Shown in pieces: positions 7,903 to 15,512 of a stretch of DNA of 42,752 bases. The position numbers were made by a program, and so were the translations under genes. Within the stretch, counting starts at the first letter, position 1; each line of letters begins with the position of its first letter. The notes beneath the pieces were generated by a model. The model did not search any database. It was not told where the DNA came from and was given only the letters and a program-made list of their open reading frames with translations. Source of the DNA: Leadbetterella sp. (lineage in GTDB: Bacteria > Bacteroidota > Bacteroidia > Cytophagales > Spirosomataceae); NCBI GenBank assembly GCA_021740125.1, contig JAIPAJ010000009.1:1-42752 (forward strand), read 5' to 3'.

Positions 7903-8537
7903 AAAAAATATTGATTTTAACTATAATTGGAGGTTTTGTTTTCAATACTTCCTTTGCTCAAACTAAAAAACTTTTCAAATATCCATTTGTAAACCAAACG
8001 GAATTTGGCGTATTATTTGGAAGAGTAAAAAACACGAACTATTACTATCTAAATTATTCGAGTTACTGGCCAGGACCTACAGCAAATGGATTTACCATCC
8101 AAAATATAGCCAGCCTAAGCTTACAAACATTCAATGGATTTAAAGTTAGAAAAATGACTACATTGGGTTTTACTACTGGCTTAGATCTTTACTCCTCCAC
8201 CTTATTAGTTCCAGTGGCTTTAGGCGTTCGTCATGTCTTTTATGAAAAAAACCAGGAGGGGGCAAAATTACAGGCGGGTTTAGACGCTGGCTTTGGTTCA
8301 ACTGTAGCCAATGCGTCAAATAGTTACGAAACAGTAAAAGGTGGTGCTTTGGTAAATCCTACAATTGGCTTCAAATTTCCAACAAAAAATGGATCTGCTT
8401 GGCTCATAAATTTAGGTTACAAATATCAATATTTAGAAATCACTCAGAATATCGAAGCCACTGATTTTTACAACATATCTAGTAAAGAAACCAGAAACTT
8501 AAAACGTTTTCAAGTAAGATTGGGATTCGAATTTTGA
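7899..8537 (+). CDS. Outer-membrane beta-barrel protein, last gene of the serpin operon
   Basis: 212 residues. A Sec signal peptide (MKKILILTIIGGFVFNTSFAQ) is followed by alternating amphipathic strands and a closing strand 'RFQVRLGFEF' ending in Phe, as expected of an outer-membrane barrel of about eight strands. No specific family recognised. It overlaps the LVIVD gene by 4 bases and ends only 4 bases before the convergent deoC gene, leaving no room for a separate terminator. It could anchor or display the two lipoproteins upstream. Confidence 0.8.
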   Translation: MKKILILTIIGGFVFNTSFAQTKKLFKYPFVNQTEFGVLFGRVKNTNYYYLNYSSYWPGPTANGFTIQNIASLSLQTFNGFKVRKMTTLGFTTGLDLYSSTLLVPVALGVRHVFYEKNQEGAKLQAGLDAGFGSTVANASNSYETVKGGALVNPTIGFKFPTKNGSAWLINLGYKYQYLEITQNIEATDFYNISSKETRNLKRFQVRLGFEF

Positions 8538-8541
8538 GTAA

Positions 8542-9297
8542 TCAATAACCAGAAACATCCTTGGTTTGAGAAACCGAATTGGTTTCCAAACCTAACCTTC
8601 CTTTGGCATCTTCTAAAATAGAGATGGTGGCTGTGGCACCTAATCGTGTGCATCCCAATTCTCTAACTTTAAGTAGCCCGTCTAAGCTCCTCACTCCACC
8701 AGCGGCCTTAATTTGCACATTTGGATCTGCATATTTTCGCATCAATATCAAATCGTGTTCTGTAGCTCCTTTGTAATTATAATCGCCGTTGGCTTGTTTT
8801 ACATATCCATAACCCGTAGAAGTCTTTATAAAAGCCACACCAATCGTAGAACATATCTTGCAAAGTTTGATTTTATGTTTGTCTTTGGGCAAAAAATCAT
8901 TCTCAAAAATAACCTTTAAAATGGCTCCATGTTTTAGACATTCTTTGTTTATGGCATTTATTTCTTTTTTTACATATCGCCAATCTTCGCCTAACACTTT
9001 ACCAGCATTTACCACCATGTCTATTTCGGTAGCACCATCTTTACAGGCCAATCGAGTCTCAAAAACCTTAGCCTGAATTGTCCCATTGCCATGAGGAAAA
9101 CCTATAACACTACAAACCTTTACGTCCGAACCTTTTAATATCTCAGCGGCTTCCTTTACAAAATAGGGCTTAATACAAACTGCCGCCACATCATAATCTT
9201 TGGCTATTTGGCAACCTTCTATCAAATCCTTATCTGTCATTGTTGGATGTAACAATGAATGGTCAATCATTTTAGCAATTTCCTGGAGGGTGTACAT
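8542..9297 (-). CDS. deoC: Deoxyribose-phosphate aldolase
   Basis: 251 residues, cytoplasmic TIM barrel. It cleaves 2-deoxy-D-ribose 5-phosphate to glyceraldehyde 3-phosphate and acetaldehyde (EC 4.1.2.4), the last step of deoxynucleoside breakdown. The Schiff-base lysine lies in 'VAFIKTSTGYG' (K158). The partner Asp is in 'EIDMVVNAG' (D93) and the second Lys in 'VQIKAAGGVR' (K197). It starts 70 bases after ispE on the same strand, with which it may be co-transcribed. No other deo gene is adjacent. Confidence 0.95.
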   Translation of the reverse strand: MYTLQEIAKMIDHSLLHPTMTDKDLIEGCQIAKDYDVAAVCIKPYFVKEAAEILKGSDVKVCSVIGFPHGNGTIQAKVFETRLACKDGATEIDMVVNAGKVLGEDWRYVKKEINAINKECLKHGAILKVIFENDFLPKDKHKIKLCKICSTIGVAFIKTSTGYGYVKQANGDYNYKGATEHDLILMRKYADPNVQIKAAGGVRSLDGLLKVRELGCTRLGATATISILEDAKGRLGLETNSVSQTKDVSGY

Positions 9298-9367
9298 ATT
9301 TTGAAAGTTTTAAATATCAATAATAGTTAATAAATCTTGAAAATAGAAGAATATATTCAGAATCAGA

Positions 9368-10189
9368 TCAATATTGACATGCTCCCTGCCAACATAGACT
9401 CGAATAAAATTCTTTTTCAAGATTGTCAATAGGTCGGTCAAAAATCCCAAAAACAGTAGAGCCGCTACCTGTCATCGAAGCATAGTTTGCTCCTAATTTA
9501 TAGAGTAAATCTTTAACCACTCCAATTTTCGGATGATTCTCTATAATTTTTTTTTCAAAATCATTCTTCAGAACATCTTGCCAATCAGTAATTGGTGAGG
9601 ATATTATTTCCTTTAAACTAACATCTGGCCTACAAGGCTTCACTCCAGCATAAGCCTCGGCGGTGGAAATATGAATTGGGGGATTTACCAATACAATTTG
9701 TTTTCCCTTTAAATCGAGGTCAATTTCTTCAAACTCTGTACCTTTCCCGAAACAAAATTTTGGCTTATTTTCAATAAAAAAAGGGCAATCACTTCCCAAT
9801 TGTTCGGCAAACTTTTCTAGTTGATTAATAGTCAAATTTAATTCAAATAGCTCATTCAGCATTTTCAAAGCAAAAGCTCCATCAGCCGAGCCTCCACCTA
9901 TACCCGCACCCATCGGTAAGACTTTGTGTAAATGAATATTTACTGATTTCTCGACAATAAATCCTTCGTTTTGTAAAATCCTAAAGGCTTTCAAAATCAA
10001 ATTATTCTCTTGATTCCCAGGAATTACTAGACCCGAAGAATTATAAGAGAAACTATCAGATTTTACCATTTCAAGAGCGTCGCACCACGTTACAGGATAA
10101 AATACCGACTCAATGTTATGGTATCCATCAGATCTTTTTTCTATAATATTAAGCCCTAGATTTATTTTTGCATTTGGAAAAGATACCAT
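9368..10189 (-). CDS. ispE: 4-diphosphocytidyl-2-C-methyl-D-erythritol kinase
   Basis: 273 residues, GHMP kinase fold. It phosphorylates CDP-methylerythritol in the MEP isoprenoid pathway (EC 2.7.1.148). The N-terminal 'AKINLGLNI..RSDGYH' carries the conserved Lys (K8). The ATP loop is 'PMGAGIGGGSADGA' (about 92-105), a slight variant of GGGSSDAA. The catalytic Asp is in 'LGSDCPFF' (D134), and 'MTGSGSTVFG' is the third GHMP motif. A near-perfect Bacteroidota promoter lies immediately upstream, giving a very short leader. Confidence 0.95.
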   Translation of the reverse strand: MVSFPNAKINLGLNIIEKRSDGYHNIESVFYPVTWCDALEMVKSDSFSYNSSGLVIPGNQENNLILKAFRILQNEGFIVEKSVNIHLHKVLPMGAGIGGGSADGAFALKMLNELFELNLTINQLEKFAEQLGSDCPFFIENKPKFCFGKGTEFEEIDLDLKGKQIVLVNPPIHISTAEAYAGVKPCRPDVSLKEIISSPITDWQDVLKNDFEKKIIENHPKIGVVKDLLYKLGANYASMTGSGSTVFGIFDRPIDNLEKEFYSSLCWQGACQY

Positions 10190-10203
10190 AAACTATTTTT
10201 TTA

Positions 10204-10234
10204 CAAATTTAGGAAAAGAGTGATTGGAATCAAA
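10204..10234 (-). promoter_or_regulatory. Bacteroidota-type promoter of ispE
   Basis: On the minus strand TTTG (10234-10231), a 19-nt spacer and TAAATTTG (10211-10204). This matches the TTTG-N19-TAnnTTTG consensus exactly. Predicted transcription begins about 8 bases before the ispE ATG. Confidence 0.75.
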
Positions 10235-10360
10235 GATATGTGCATATGGCAAAAATATTCAGATCCAATAATAACACAGATTATGGGGGGGAAAAGACTC
10301 GGACTGTTTTTCTTAACTTGGCATTTATATTTAATGCTCTAATTTTCATTTGATTGAAAG

Positions 10361-10392
10361 TTGTTGCAATTCAAAAAATATTATTAATTTTG
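10361..10392 (+). promoter_or_regulatory. Promoter of the stand-alone rpsJ gene
   Basis: TAATTTTG at 10385-10392 fits TAnnTTTG, and TTG at 10364-10366 lies 18 nt upstream. The start should be near 10399, leaving a leader of about 67 nt that contains a weak ACTCC / GGAGT pairing. It supports rpsJ being transcribed independently here. Confidence 0.6.
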
Positions 10393-10466
10393 CACTCCAA
10401 TTTTTGGCTTGTCGGAGTAAATGGTTCTTTCGGAAGCTTATTTTTCACCAAAAAAATCTGAACCAA

Positions 10467-10772
10467 ATGTCACAAAAGATCAGAATTAAATTAAAGTCTT
10501 TCGACCACATGTTGGTTGACAACTCATCTGAGAAAATCGTTAAAGCAGTAAAATCAACAGGAGCTACAGTTAGCGGACCAATTCCGTTGCCTACGCGTGT
10601 TGAGAAATTCACCGTTTTACGTTCTCCTCACGTTTCAAAAAAATCTAGAGAGCAATTCCAGCTTTGTACTTACAAGAGATTGATAGATATCTACTCTGCA
10701 AGTCCAAAAACTGTAGATGCACTTATGAAATTGGAACTACCTGCAGGTGTTGACGTTGAAATCAAAGTGTAG
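10467..10772 (+). CDS. rpsJ: 30S ribosomal protein S10
   Basis: 101 residues starting '[18 protein letters not shown]', which sets the start at 10467 instead of the track's 10350. Family marks: 'GPIPLPTR' and '[12 protein letters not shown]' in the tRNA-binding/NusE loop region, and '[13 protein letters not shown]' at the end. It is a component of the small subunit head and also NusE in antitermination. Normally it sits in the str/S10 operon between fusA or tuf and rplC. Here it stands alone between ispE (divergent) and upp, with its own promoter and terminator. It may be the only copy, relocated, or a paralogue. Confidence 0.95.
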   Translation: MSQKIRIKLKSFDHMLVDNSSEKIVKAVKSTGATVSGPIPLPTRVEKFTVLRSPHVSKKSREQFQLCTYKRLIDIYSASPKTVDALMKLELPAGVDVEIKV

Positions 10773-10794
10773 TTTTCGTAAGAATCGACATTTT

Positions 10795-10836
10795 AAAACC
10801 TTCTTTTTCTAACGAGAAAGAAGGTTTTGTTTTTTA
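10795..10836 (+). terminator. Intrinsic terminator of rpsJ
   Basis: AAAACCTTCTTT (10795-10806) pairs with AAAGAAGGTTTT (10817-10828) as a 12-bp stem followed by GTTTTTT. It separates rpsJ from upp. Confidence 0.88.
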
Positions 10837-10894
10837 TAGCCTCCAAATTTCGATTTGTTTTTTATAGAAATAGAATCAGAATAAAGTATTTTGC

Positions 10895-10902
10895 TATTTT
10901 TG
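10895..10902 (+). promoter_or_regulatory. -7 element upstream of upp
   Basis: TATTTTTG matches TAnnTTTG, 19 bases before the upp ATG. No good -33 TTTG is seen at the usual distance, so this is a moderate call. Confidence 0.45.
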
Positions 10903-10921
10903 TTAAAACAATAACATTTCA

Positions 10922-11566
10922 ATGTGGGTATTAGCCGAGCAAAACTCTATCGCCAATAATTTCCTGAGCGAATTGCGTGACAAAGACATCCAAAAAGACA
11001 CTATGAGATTTCGAAGAAATCTGGAGCGAATTGGAGAAATATTTGCTTATGAAATTTCAAAGTCGCTTTATTCTGTGATCTCAAAAACCGAAACTTCATT
11101 AGGAACAAAAGAAAGCCAAACGCTGAGTGAGTATCCAATAATTGCTACAGTGTTGCGTGCAGCAATGCCGTTACATCAAGGACTATTAAACTTTTTTGAT
11201 AAATCTGACAGTGCTTTTATAGGTGCGTACCGTGGTGTTCATGACAAAAAAGATCATTTCGAGATTGAAATGGACTACATCAGCAGCCCAAGTTTGCAAG
11301 GCAAAACACTCATCATTTGTGATCCCATGTTAGCTACGGGCAAATCGCTTGAAAAAGCTTATCATGCTTTACTTAGATTCGGAATTCCTGCCAAAACTCA
11401 CATAGTTTCTGTAGTTGCTAGCGATAGAGGCGTAAGATATATCAATGCTCGGATGCCTGAATGCAAACTTTGGATTGGTGACATCGACCCAGAACTCAAT
11501 ACAAAATCTTATATCGTACCAGGACTAGGCGATGCTGGCGACCTTGCTTTTGGCGTGAAAATATAA
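10922..11566 (+). CDS. upp: Uracil phosphoribosyltransferase
   Basis: 214 residues, cytoplasmic. It converts uracil and PRPP to UMP (EC 2.4.2.9) in pyrimidine salvage. The PRPP-binding loop is 'IICDPMLATGKS' (about 131-142). The uracil-binding C-terminal segment 'PGLGDAGDLAFG' is typical of Upp and distinguishes it from other phosphoribosyltransferases. The MFS transporter gene begins 27 bases downstream, so the pair likely forms an operon. Confidence 0.93.
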   Translation: MWVLAEQNSIANNFLSELRDKDIQKDTMRFRRNLERIGEIFAYEISKSLYSVISKTETSLGTKESQTLSEYPIIATVLRAAMPLHQGLLNFFDKSDSAFIGAYRGVHDKKDHFEIEMDYISSPSLQGKTLIICDPMLATGKSLEKAYHALLRFGIPAKTHIVSVVASDRGVRYINARMPECKLWIGDIDPELNTKSYIVPGLGDAGDLAFGVKI

Positions 11567-11593
11567 ACTACCCTAAAAATATAAAACCCTATA

Positions 11594-12847
11594 ATGAAAA
11601 ACGAAAAATCAGACCTACAGCATTTGTTCAGTATGCCTGTAATTGTAGCAGCACTAGGCTATTTTGTTGATATTTATGACTTACAACTTTTTGGAATTGT
11701 GAGAATTCCAAGCCTTGAAAGTCTAGGACTAAACAAGCAAGAAGTGGATACCATCGGAACTGGTATTATCAATATTCAGATGATTGGTCTACTCATCGGT
11801 GGCATCCTTTGGGGAACTTTAGGAGATAAAAAAGGTAGACTTTCGGTACTATTTGGCTCTATCATCACCTATTCACTGGCCAATATTTTTTGTGGATTCA
11901 TACCCCAAATGGATTTTGTAGATAAAGTAGAAGCATACAAATGGCTTAGATTTTTAGCTGGAATTGGACTTGCTGGTGAACTTGGAGCAGGAATTACACT
12001 GGTTTCAGAAGCTTTACCGAGGCATTTAAGAGCCAAAGGAACTTCATTGGTTGCAGGCGTTGGACTATTAGGAGCTGTTGTTGCCACATTTACTGTAAAA
12101 TTATCAGGTGACTGGACCATTGCTTACTTCATCGGTGGTGGCATGGGGTTCTTACTTTTGTTGCTAAGAGTTGGTGTTTTGGAGTCGGGGATGTACAAAA
12201 ACTTAACTGATAAAGCCCATGTTTCAAAAGGAAATTTCTTTGCCTTTTTTACCGATTGGAATAGATTCACTAAATATTTGAGATGTATAGGAATTGGTTT
12301 GCCCACATGGTTTTGTATAGGTATTTTGGTATATCTCAGCAATCAATTTGGTGAGACCTTCGGTTTTAACGAAAAAGTTGAACCAGGCCTAGCCATTATG
12401 TGGGCATATGTGGGTATATCGGCAGGAGATTTCCTAAGTGGTTTTCTAAGTCATTGGTTAGCATCTCGCAAAAAATCGATTGCTTTTATGATGGGAATGT
12501 CACTTTTAGGAGTGCTATTTTATTTATTTGGTGGTATGCAAACTGCTTTTACACTGTATGCAACCTGTGTTTGGTTAGGCTTCTGGACGGGCTACTGGGC
12601 AATGTTTGTAACTGTTGGAGCTGAACAATTTGGCACGAATTTGAGAGCAACTGCAGCTACTACGGTACCCAACATGGTTAGAGGCTCAGTAGCAGGCATG
12701 ACTACCTTATTTGGCTTTTGGAAACCTAATTTCGGTGTAATTTGGGCTGCTGCATTGGTGGGTTTAATAATTTATATAATAGGTTTCTATTCTACGCTAA
12801 GTATAGCAGAAACCCACGATAAAGACCTCGATTATTTAGAAGTTTAG
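11594..12847 (+). CDS. MFS transporter, metabolite:H+ symporter type
   Basis: 417 residues with about 12 membrane helices. The loop 2-3 motif 'GGILWGTLGDKKGRLSVL' is the MFS motif A, and 'RFLAGIGLAGELGAGITLV' with 'ALPRHLRAKGTS' resembles the sugar/acid symporter (SV2-like) branch. It lies 27 bases after upp. A nucleobase or nucleoside substrate is suggested only by this position; the sequence itself does not identify one. Its stop overlaps the convergent hydroxylase gene by 4 bases. Confidence 0.85.
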   Translation: MKNEKSDLQHLFSMPVIVAALGYFVDIYDLQLFGIVRIPSLESLGLNKQEVDTIGTGIINIQMIGLLIGGILWGTLGDKKGRLSVLFGSIITYSLANIFCGFIPQMDFVDKVEAYKWLRFLAGIGLAGELGAGITLVSEALPRHLRAKGTSLVAGVGLLGAVVATFTVKLSGDWTIAYFIGGGMGFLLLLLRVGVLESGMYKNLTDKAHVSKGNFFAFFTDWNRFTKYLRCIGIGLPTWFCIGILVYLSNQFGETFGFNEKVEPGLAIMWAYVGISAGDFLSGFLSHWLASRKKSIAFMMGMSLLGVLFYLFGGMQTAFTLYATCVWLGFWTGYWAMFVTVGAEQFGTNLRATAATTVPNMVRGSVAGMTTLFGFWKPNFGVIWAAALVGLIIYIIGFYSTLSIAETHDKDLDYLEV

Positions 12848-14115
12848 GCAATAACGTTGGTTTTCACATCAAAAACCTCTTTGGATCTAAAATAATACAC
12901 TGAAACCAATGTTGAGACGATGAAATAAGTCAAAAATATTGGTTTTAATATCGCAAATTGTTCAAATAGCGGATTCCACCAGTCCGCAAAAGCAATTATA
13001 CCGATTCCATAAAGATTCTTTACCAACTCAAAAAACAGAAATCCAGGATTTTTATCCATAAACTCTGTGTAGGCGTAAATATTGAGAAAAATGATCAGCC
13101 CATAAAGCAGCAATTGCGTTAGAGAAAGATTTCCAAAATAATAAAACATAATAGACAAAAAGCCAAGGGTTATAAAAAACTGAACCCAAATCCAAGTTCT
13201 TGCTCCAACCGAAAATTCAGTTGCATACTTTTGAAAATTATACGGATTTGTAATTTTATCAACAGGATATTTTTCCTCGAAACCATCTGGACGCCAGCCG
13301 GTTGGCATAAACCAAATTCTGAATTTATCTTTCCAAGAATCGGCCCTCCAGGCATCTAAGATCAATAACCATAGATGCTTAAAGTTAATTTTTATTGGGT
13401 TCCAAGTGGCCATTGGCCTTGTTATGCCATAAACTGGTTTTAAATTGGGTAATTCTTCTTGAAAAGTACCAAAAAGTTTATCCCAAATAATAAATATCTG
13501 TCCATGGTTTTTGTCCAAATATTCGGGATTCAAAGCATGATGAACCCTGTGATGGGAAGGCGTTACGATGATTTTTTCAAGAAAACCCATTCTGTCAATA
13601 TAGACCGTGTGATACCAAAACTGTGCAAATAGCTGTATAGGAGCCACAATGCCAATTACCTCAGGTTTAACCCCAAAAATGGCGGCTGGAATCAAGAAAA
13701 AAGTAAAAATATTCACAAAGGTAGAAATACTCTGACGCAATGCACACGCCAAATTAAACTCCTCGCTGCTATGGTGAATGGCGTGTTTGTTCCATAAGAA
13801 ATTAACTTCATGAGCTAAGCGATGTACCCAATAACCAGAAAAATCCAAAGCAATAAAGGCAATAATATAAACCCAAATCGTAGATTTAATCTCGAAAAGT
13901 GCCACATGATCATAAAACCATTTGTATGAAATGATGGTAATACTTAATCCCAAAACGTCTTTTAGAGTATTGGTATATCCTGAACTGAGACTTGAAATGG
14001 TGTCCATAGTCCGGAATTCGTGCTTAAACCTCAAATATCCATAAAGTTTTTCGGCCATTACCAAAAACAAAAAAATCGGAGAGGCTATAAGAAGAATCTT
14101 TGCGTAAGTTTCCAT
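12844..14115 (-). CDS. Sterol desaturase / fatty acid hydroxylase superfamily membrane protein
   Basis: 423 residues. The three histidine clusters of the di-iron superfamily are present: 'HRLAH' (98-102), 'HAIHH' (111-115) and 'HHRVHH' (188-193), each near membrane helices. The C-terminal half (about 290-420) adds four or more helices, an extension seen in alkylglycerol-monooxygenase-like proteins. It presumably hydroxylates or desaturates a lipid at the inner membrane using O2. Substrate unknown. Convergent with the MFS gene by a 4-base overlap. Confidence 0.87.
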   Translation of the reverse strand: METYAKILLIASPIFLFLVMAEKLYGYLRFKHEFRTMDTISSLSSGYTNTLKDVLGLSITIISYKWFYDHVALFEIKSTIWVYIIAFIALDFSGYWVHRLAHEVNFLWNKHAIHHSSEEFNLACALRQSISTFVNIFTFFLIPAAIFGVKPEVIGIVAPIQLFAQFWYHTVYIDRMGFLEKIIVTPSHHRVHHALNPEYLDKNHGQIFIIWDKLFGTFQEELPNLKPVYGITRPMATWNPIKINFKHLWLLILDAWRADSWKDKFRIWFMPTGWRPDGFEEKYPVDKITNPYNFQKYATEFSVGARTWIWVQFFITLGFLSIMFYYFGNLSLTQLLLYGLIIFLNIYAYTEFMDKNPGFLFFELVKNLYGIGIIAFADWWNPLFEQFAILKPIFLTYFIVSTLVSVYYFRSKEVFDVKTNVIA

Positions 14116-14191
14116 TGGTATGCAAGCATAATATTATTTAGCAAATATAAGAATAATTGTATTCTATAAATAATCCAAGAAAGAATTATGC

Positions 14192-14647
14192 TTATTTCAG
14201 TAGCTTTTCGAAGCAAATACTATTTTCAACACCGATATATTGGCCAAAATTTTCAGTAATTTTGTATCCATTTTTATGATAAAGGGCGATAGCTTCAACT
14301 TGTCGTTTTCCTGTCTCGAGAATTAATTTTTCAACACTTAATTCTTTAGCCCAAAACTCCAATTCCTTTAGGAGCAATGAACCAATTCCTTTTCCACGCA
14401 TTTGATCAGAAACAAACATCCTTTTGATTTCCCAAGTTGCAGAGGTTTCCACTTGTTTTATTGCCCCACAAGCATAAGCCGAATCATTCTCATAAAATAC
14501 CACTACATGATTTATCTTGTCTATTTTATTAAATTGATTATAAAAAGCATGTTCTTCTCCATCAGTAACAGCCAAAAAAGCATCTAATCGTTTTACCAAT
14601 CCTATAAAATCTGGATTTGAAGAATTTGTACGTGTTATTTTGAACAT
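14192..14647 (-). CDS. GNAT family N-acetyltransferase
   Basis: 151 residues. The acetyl-CoA loop is 'SDQMRGKGIGSLLLKELE' (Q/RxxGxG/A pattern), preceded by 'WEIKRMFV' strand 4 and followed by 'LILETGKRQVEAIALYHKNGY', the usual GNAT C-terminal half. It transfers acetyl from acetyl-CoA to an amine; substrate not predictable. Stands alone between the hydroxylase and SDR genes on the same strand. Confidence 0.88.
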   Translation of the reverse strand: MFKITRTNSSNPDFIGLVKRLDAFLAVTDGEEHAFYNQFNKIDKINHVVVFYENDSAYACGAIKQVETSATWEIKRMFVSDQMRGKGIGSLLLKELEFWAKELSVEKLILETGKRQVEAIALYHKNGYKITENFGQYIGVENSICFEKLLK

Positions 14648-14753
14648 GACAGTGTGATTAATTCTGTAAAATTGTCATCAAAATTATTCAAAACAACAAG
14701 TTCTAGAAAATGAAAAACCCAAATTTTTATGTCGATTTGAAAAAAACAATCAA

Positions 14754-15512
14754 CTAGAAACCTATCGCATTACCGCCATCAACTCTTAATGAAACACCTG
14801 TGATATATGAAGCTGCCTCAGAAGCCAAAAATACTGCAGCGTGGCCAATATCCGCGGGTTTCCCAAATTTCGCCATTGGTGTACGCCCCAAGGCTTTGTT
14901 CATACGGTCTGGATCAGAGTTCATGGCGGTTTGCATCATGGCGGTTTCAATGAAGCCCGGAGCTATAGCATTTACCCTCACGTTAAACTTCGACCAATCA
15001 GAAGCCAAGGCTTTTGTAAGTCCTTCAATGCCACTTTTTGAGGCCGTGTAGGCTGGTACTCTATCTATTCCATAATATCCCGCCATGGAGGAAATCATAA
15101 TTATCGATCCGGTTTTGCGTTCTATCATTTTCTTGGCAACCTCTCTACTTAAAGCAAAAACAGATGTTAAATTGGTTTGAATAATATTATTAAATTCCGC
15201 ATCGGTAACATCAACTGCAGGTTTTTTCATATTTATACCTGCATTGTTAACCAAAACATCTATTTCACCATATTTCAGCGTAATGCTTTCGACCAATTCT
15301 GTAGTTTTGTTGAGATCCGTTACGTCGTTTACTTCGTAAAATACATTTTCTCCAATCGTCTTTACGGCATCTTGTAGCATGTTTTCTCTACGGCCCGTAA
15401 TGATTACTTTGGCACCTGCGTCTTTTAAACAACGGGTTATTTCAAAACCAATACCAGAGCCCCCACCCGTTACCAAGGCAATTTTATTTTCTAATGAAAA
15501 AGGATTTATCAT
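14754..15512 (-). CDS. SDR family oxidoreductase
   Basis: 252 residues, classical short-chain dehydrogenase. NAD(P) motif 'VTGGGSGIGFE' (about 14-24), 'NNAG' (89-92), and the catalytic Ser near 141-142 with Y155 and K159 ('YTASK'). It ends with 'GVSLRVDGGNAIGF', close to gluconate 5-dehydrogenase / 2-deoxy-gluconate 3-dehydrogenase type enzymes. Its start overlaps the stop of the ThuA-Gfo/Idh gene by 4 bases, so both probably act in the same sugar or sugar-acid pathway. Substrate not certain. Confidence 0.9.
   Translation of the reverse strand: MINPFSLENKIALVTGGGSGIGFEITRCLKDAGAKVIITGRRENMLQDAVKTIGENVFYEVNDVTDLNKTTELVESITLKYGEIDVLVNNAGINMKKPAVDVTDAEFNNIIQTNLTSVFALSREVAKKMIERKTGSIIMISSMAGYYGIDRVPAYTASKSGIEGLTKALASDWSKFNVRVNAIAPGFIETAMMQTAMNSDPDRMNKALGRTPMAKFGKPADIGHAAVFLASEAASYITGVSLRVDGGNAIGF

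Noticed and set aside
10350-10466. N-terminal extension of S10 in the ORF track
   Set aside because: It covers the promoter and leader; S10 proteins begin at the MSQKIRIK position.
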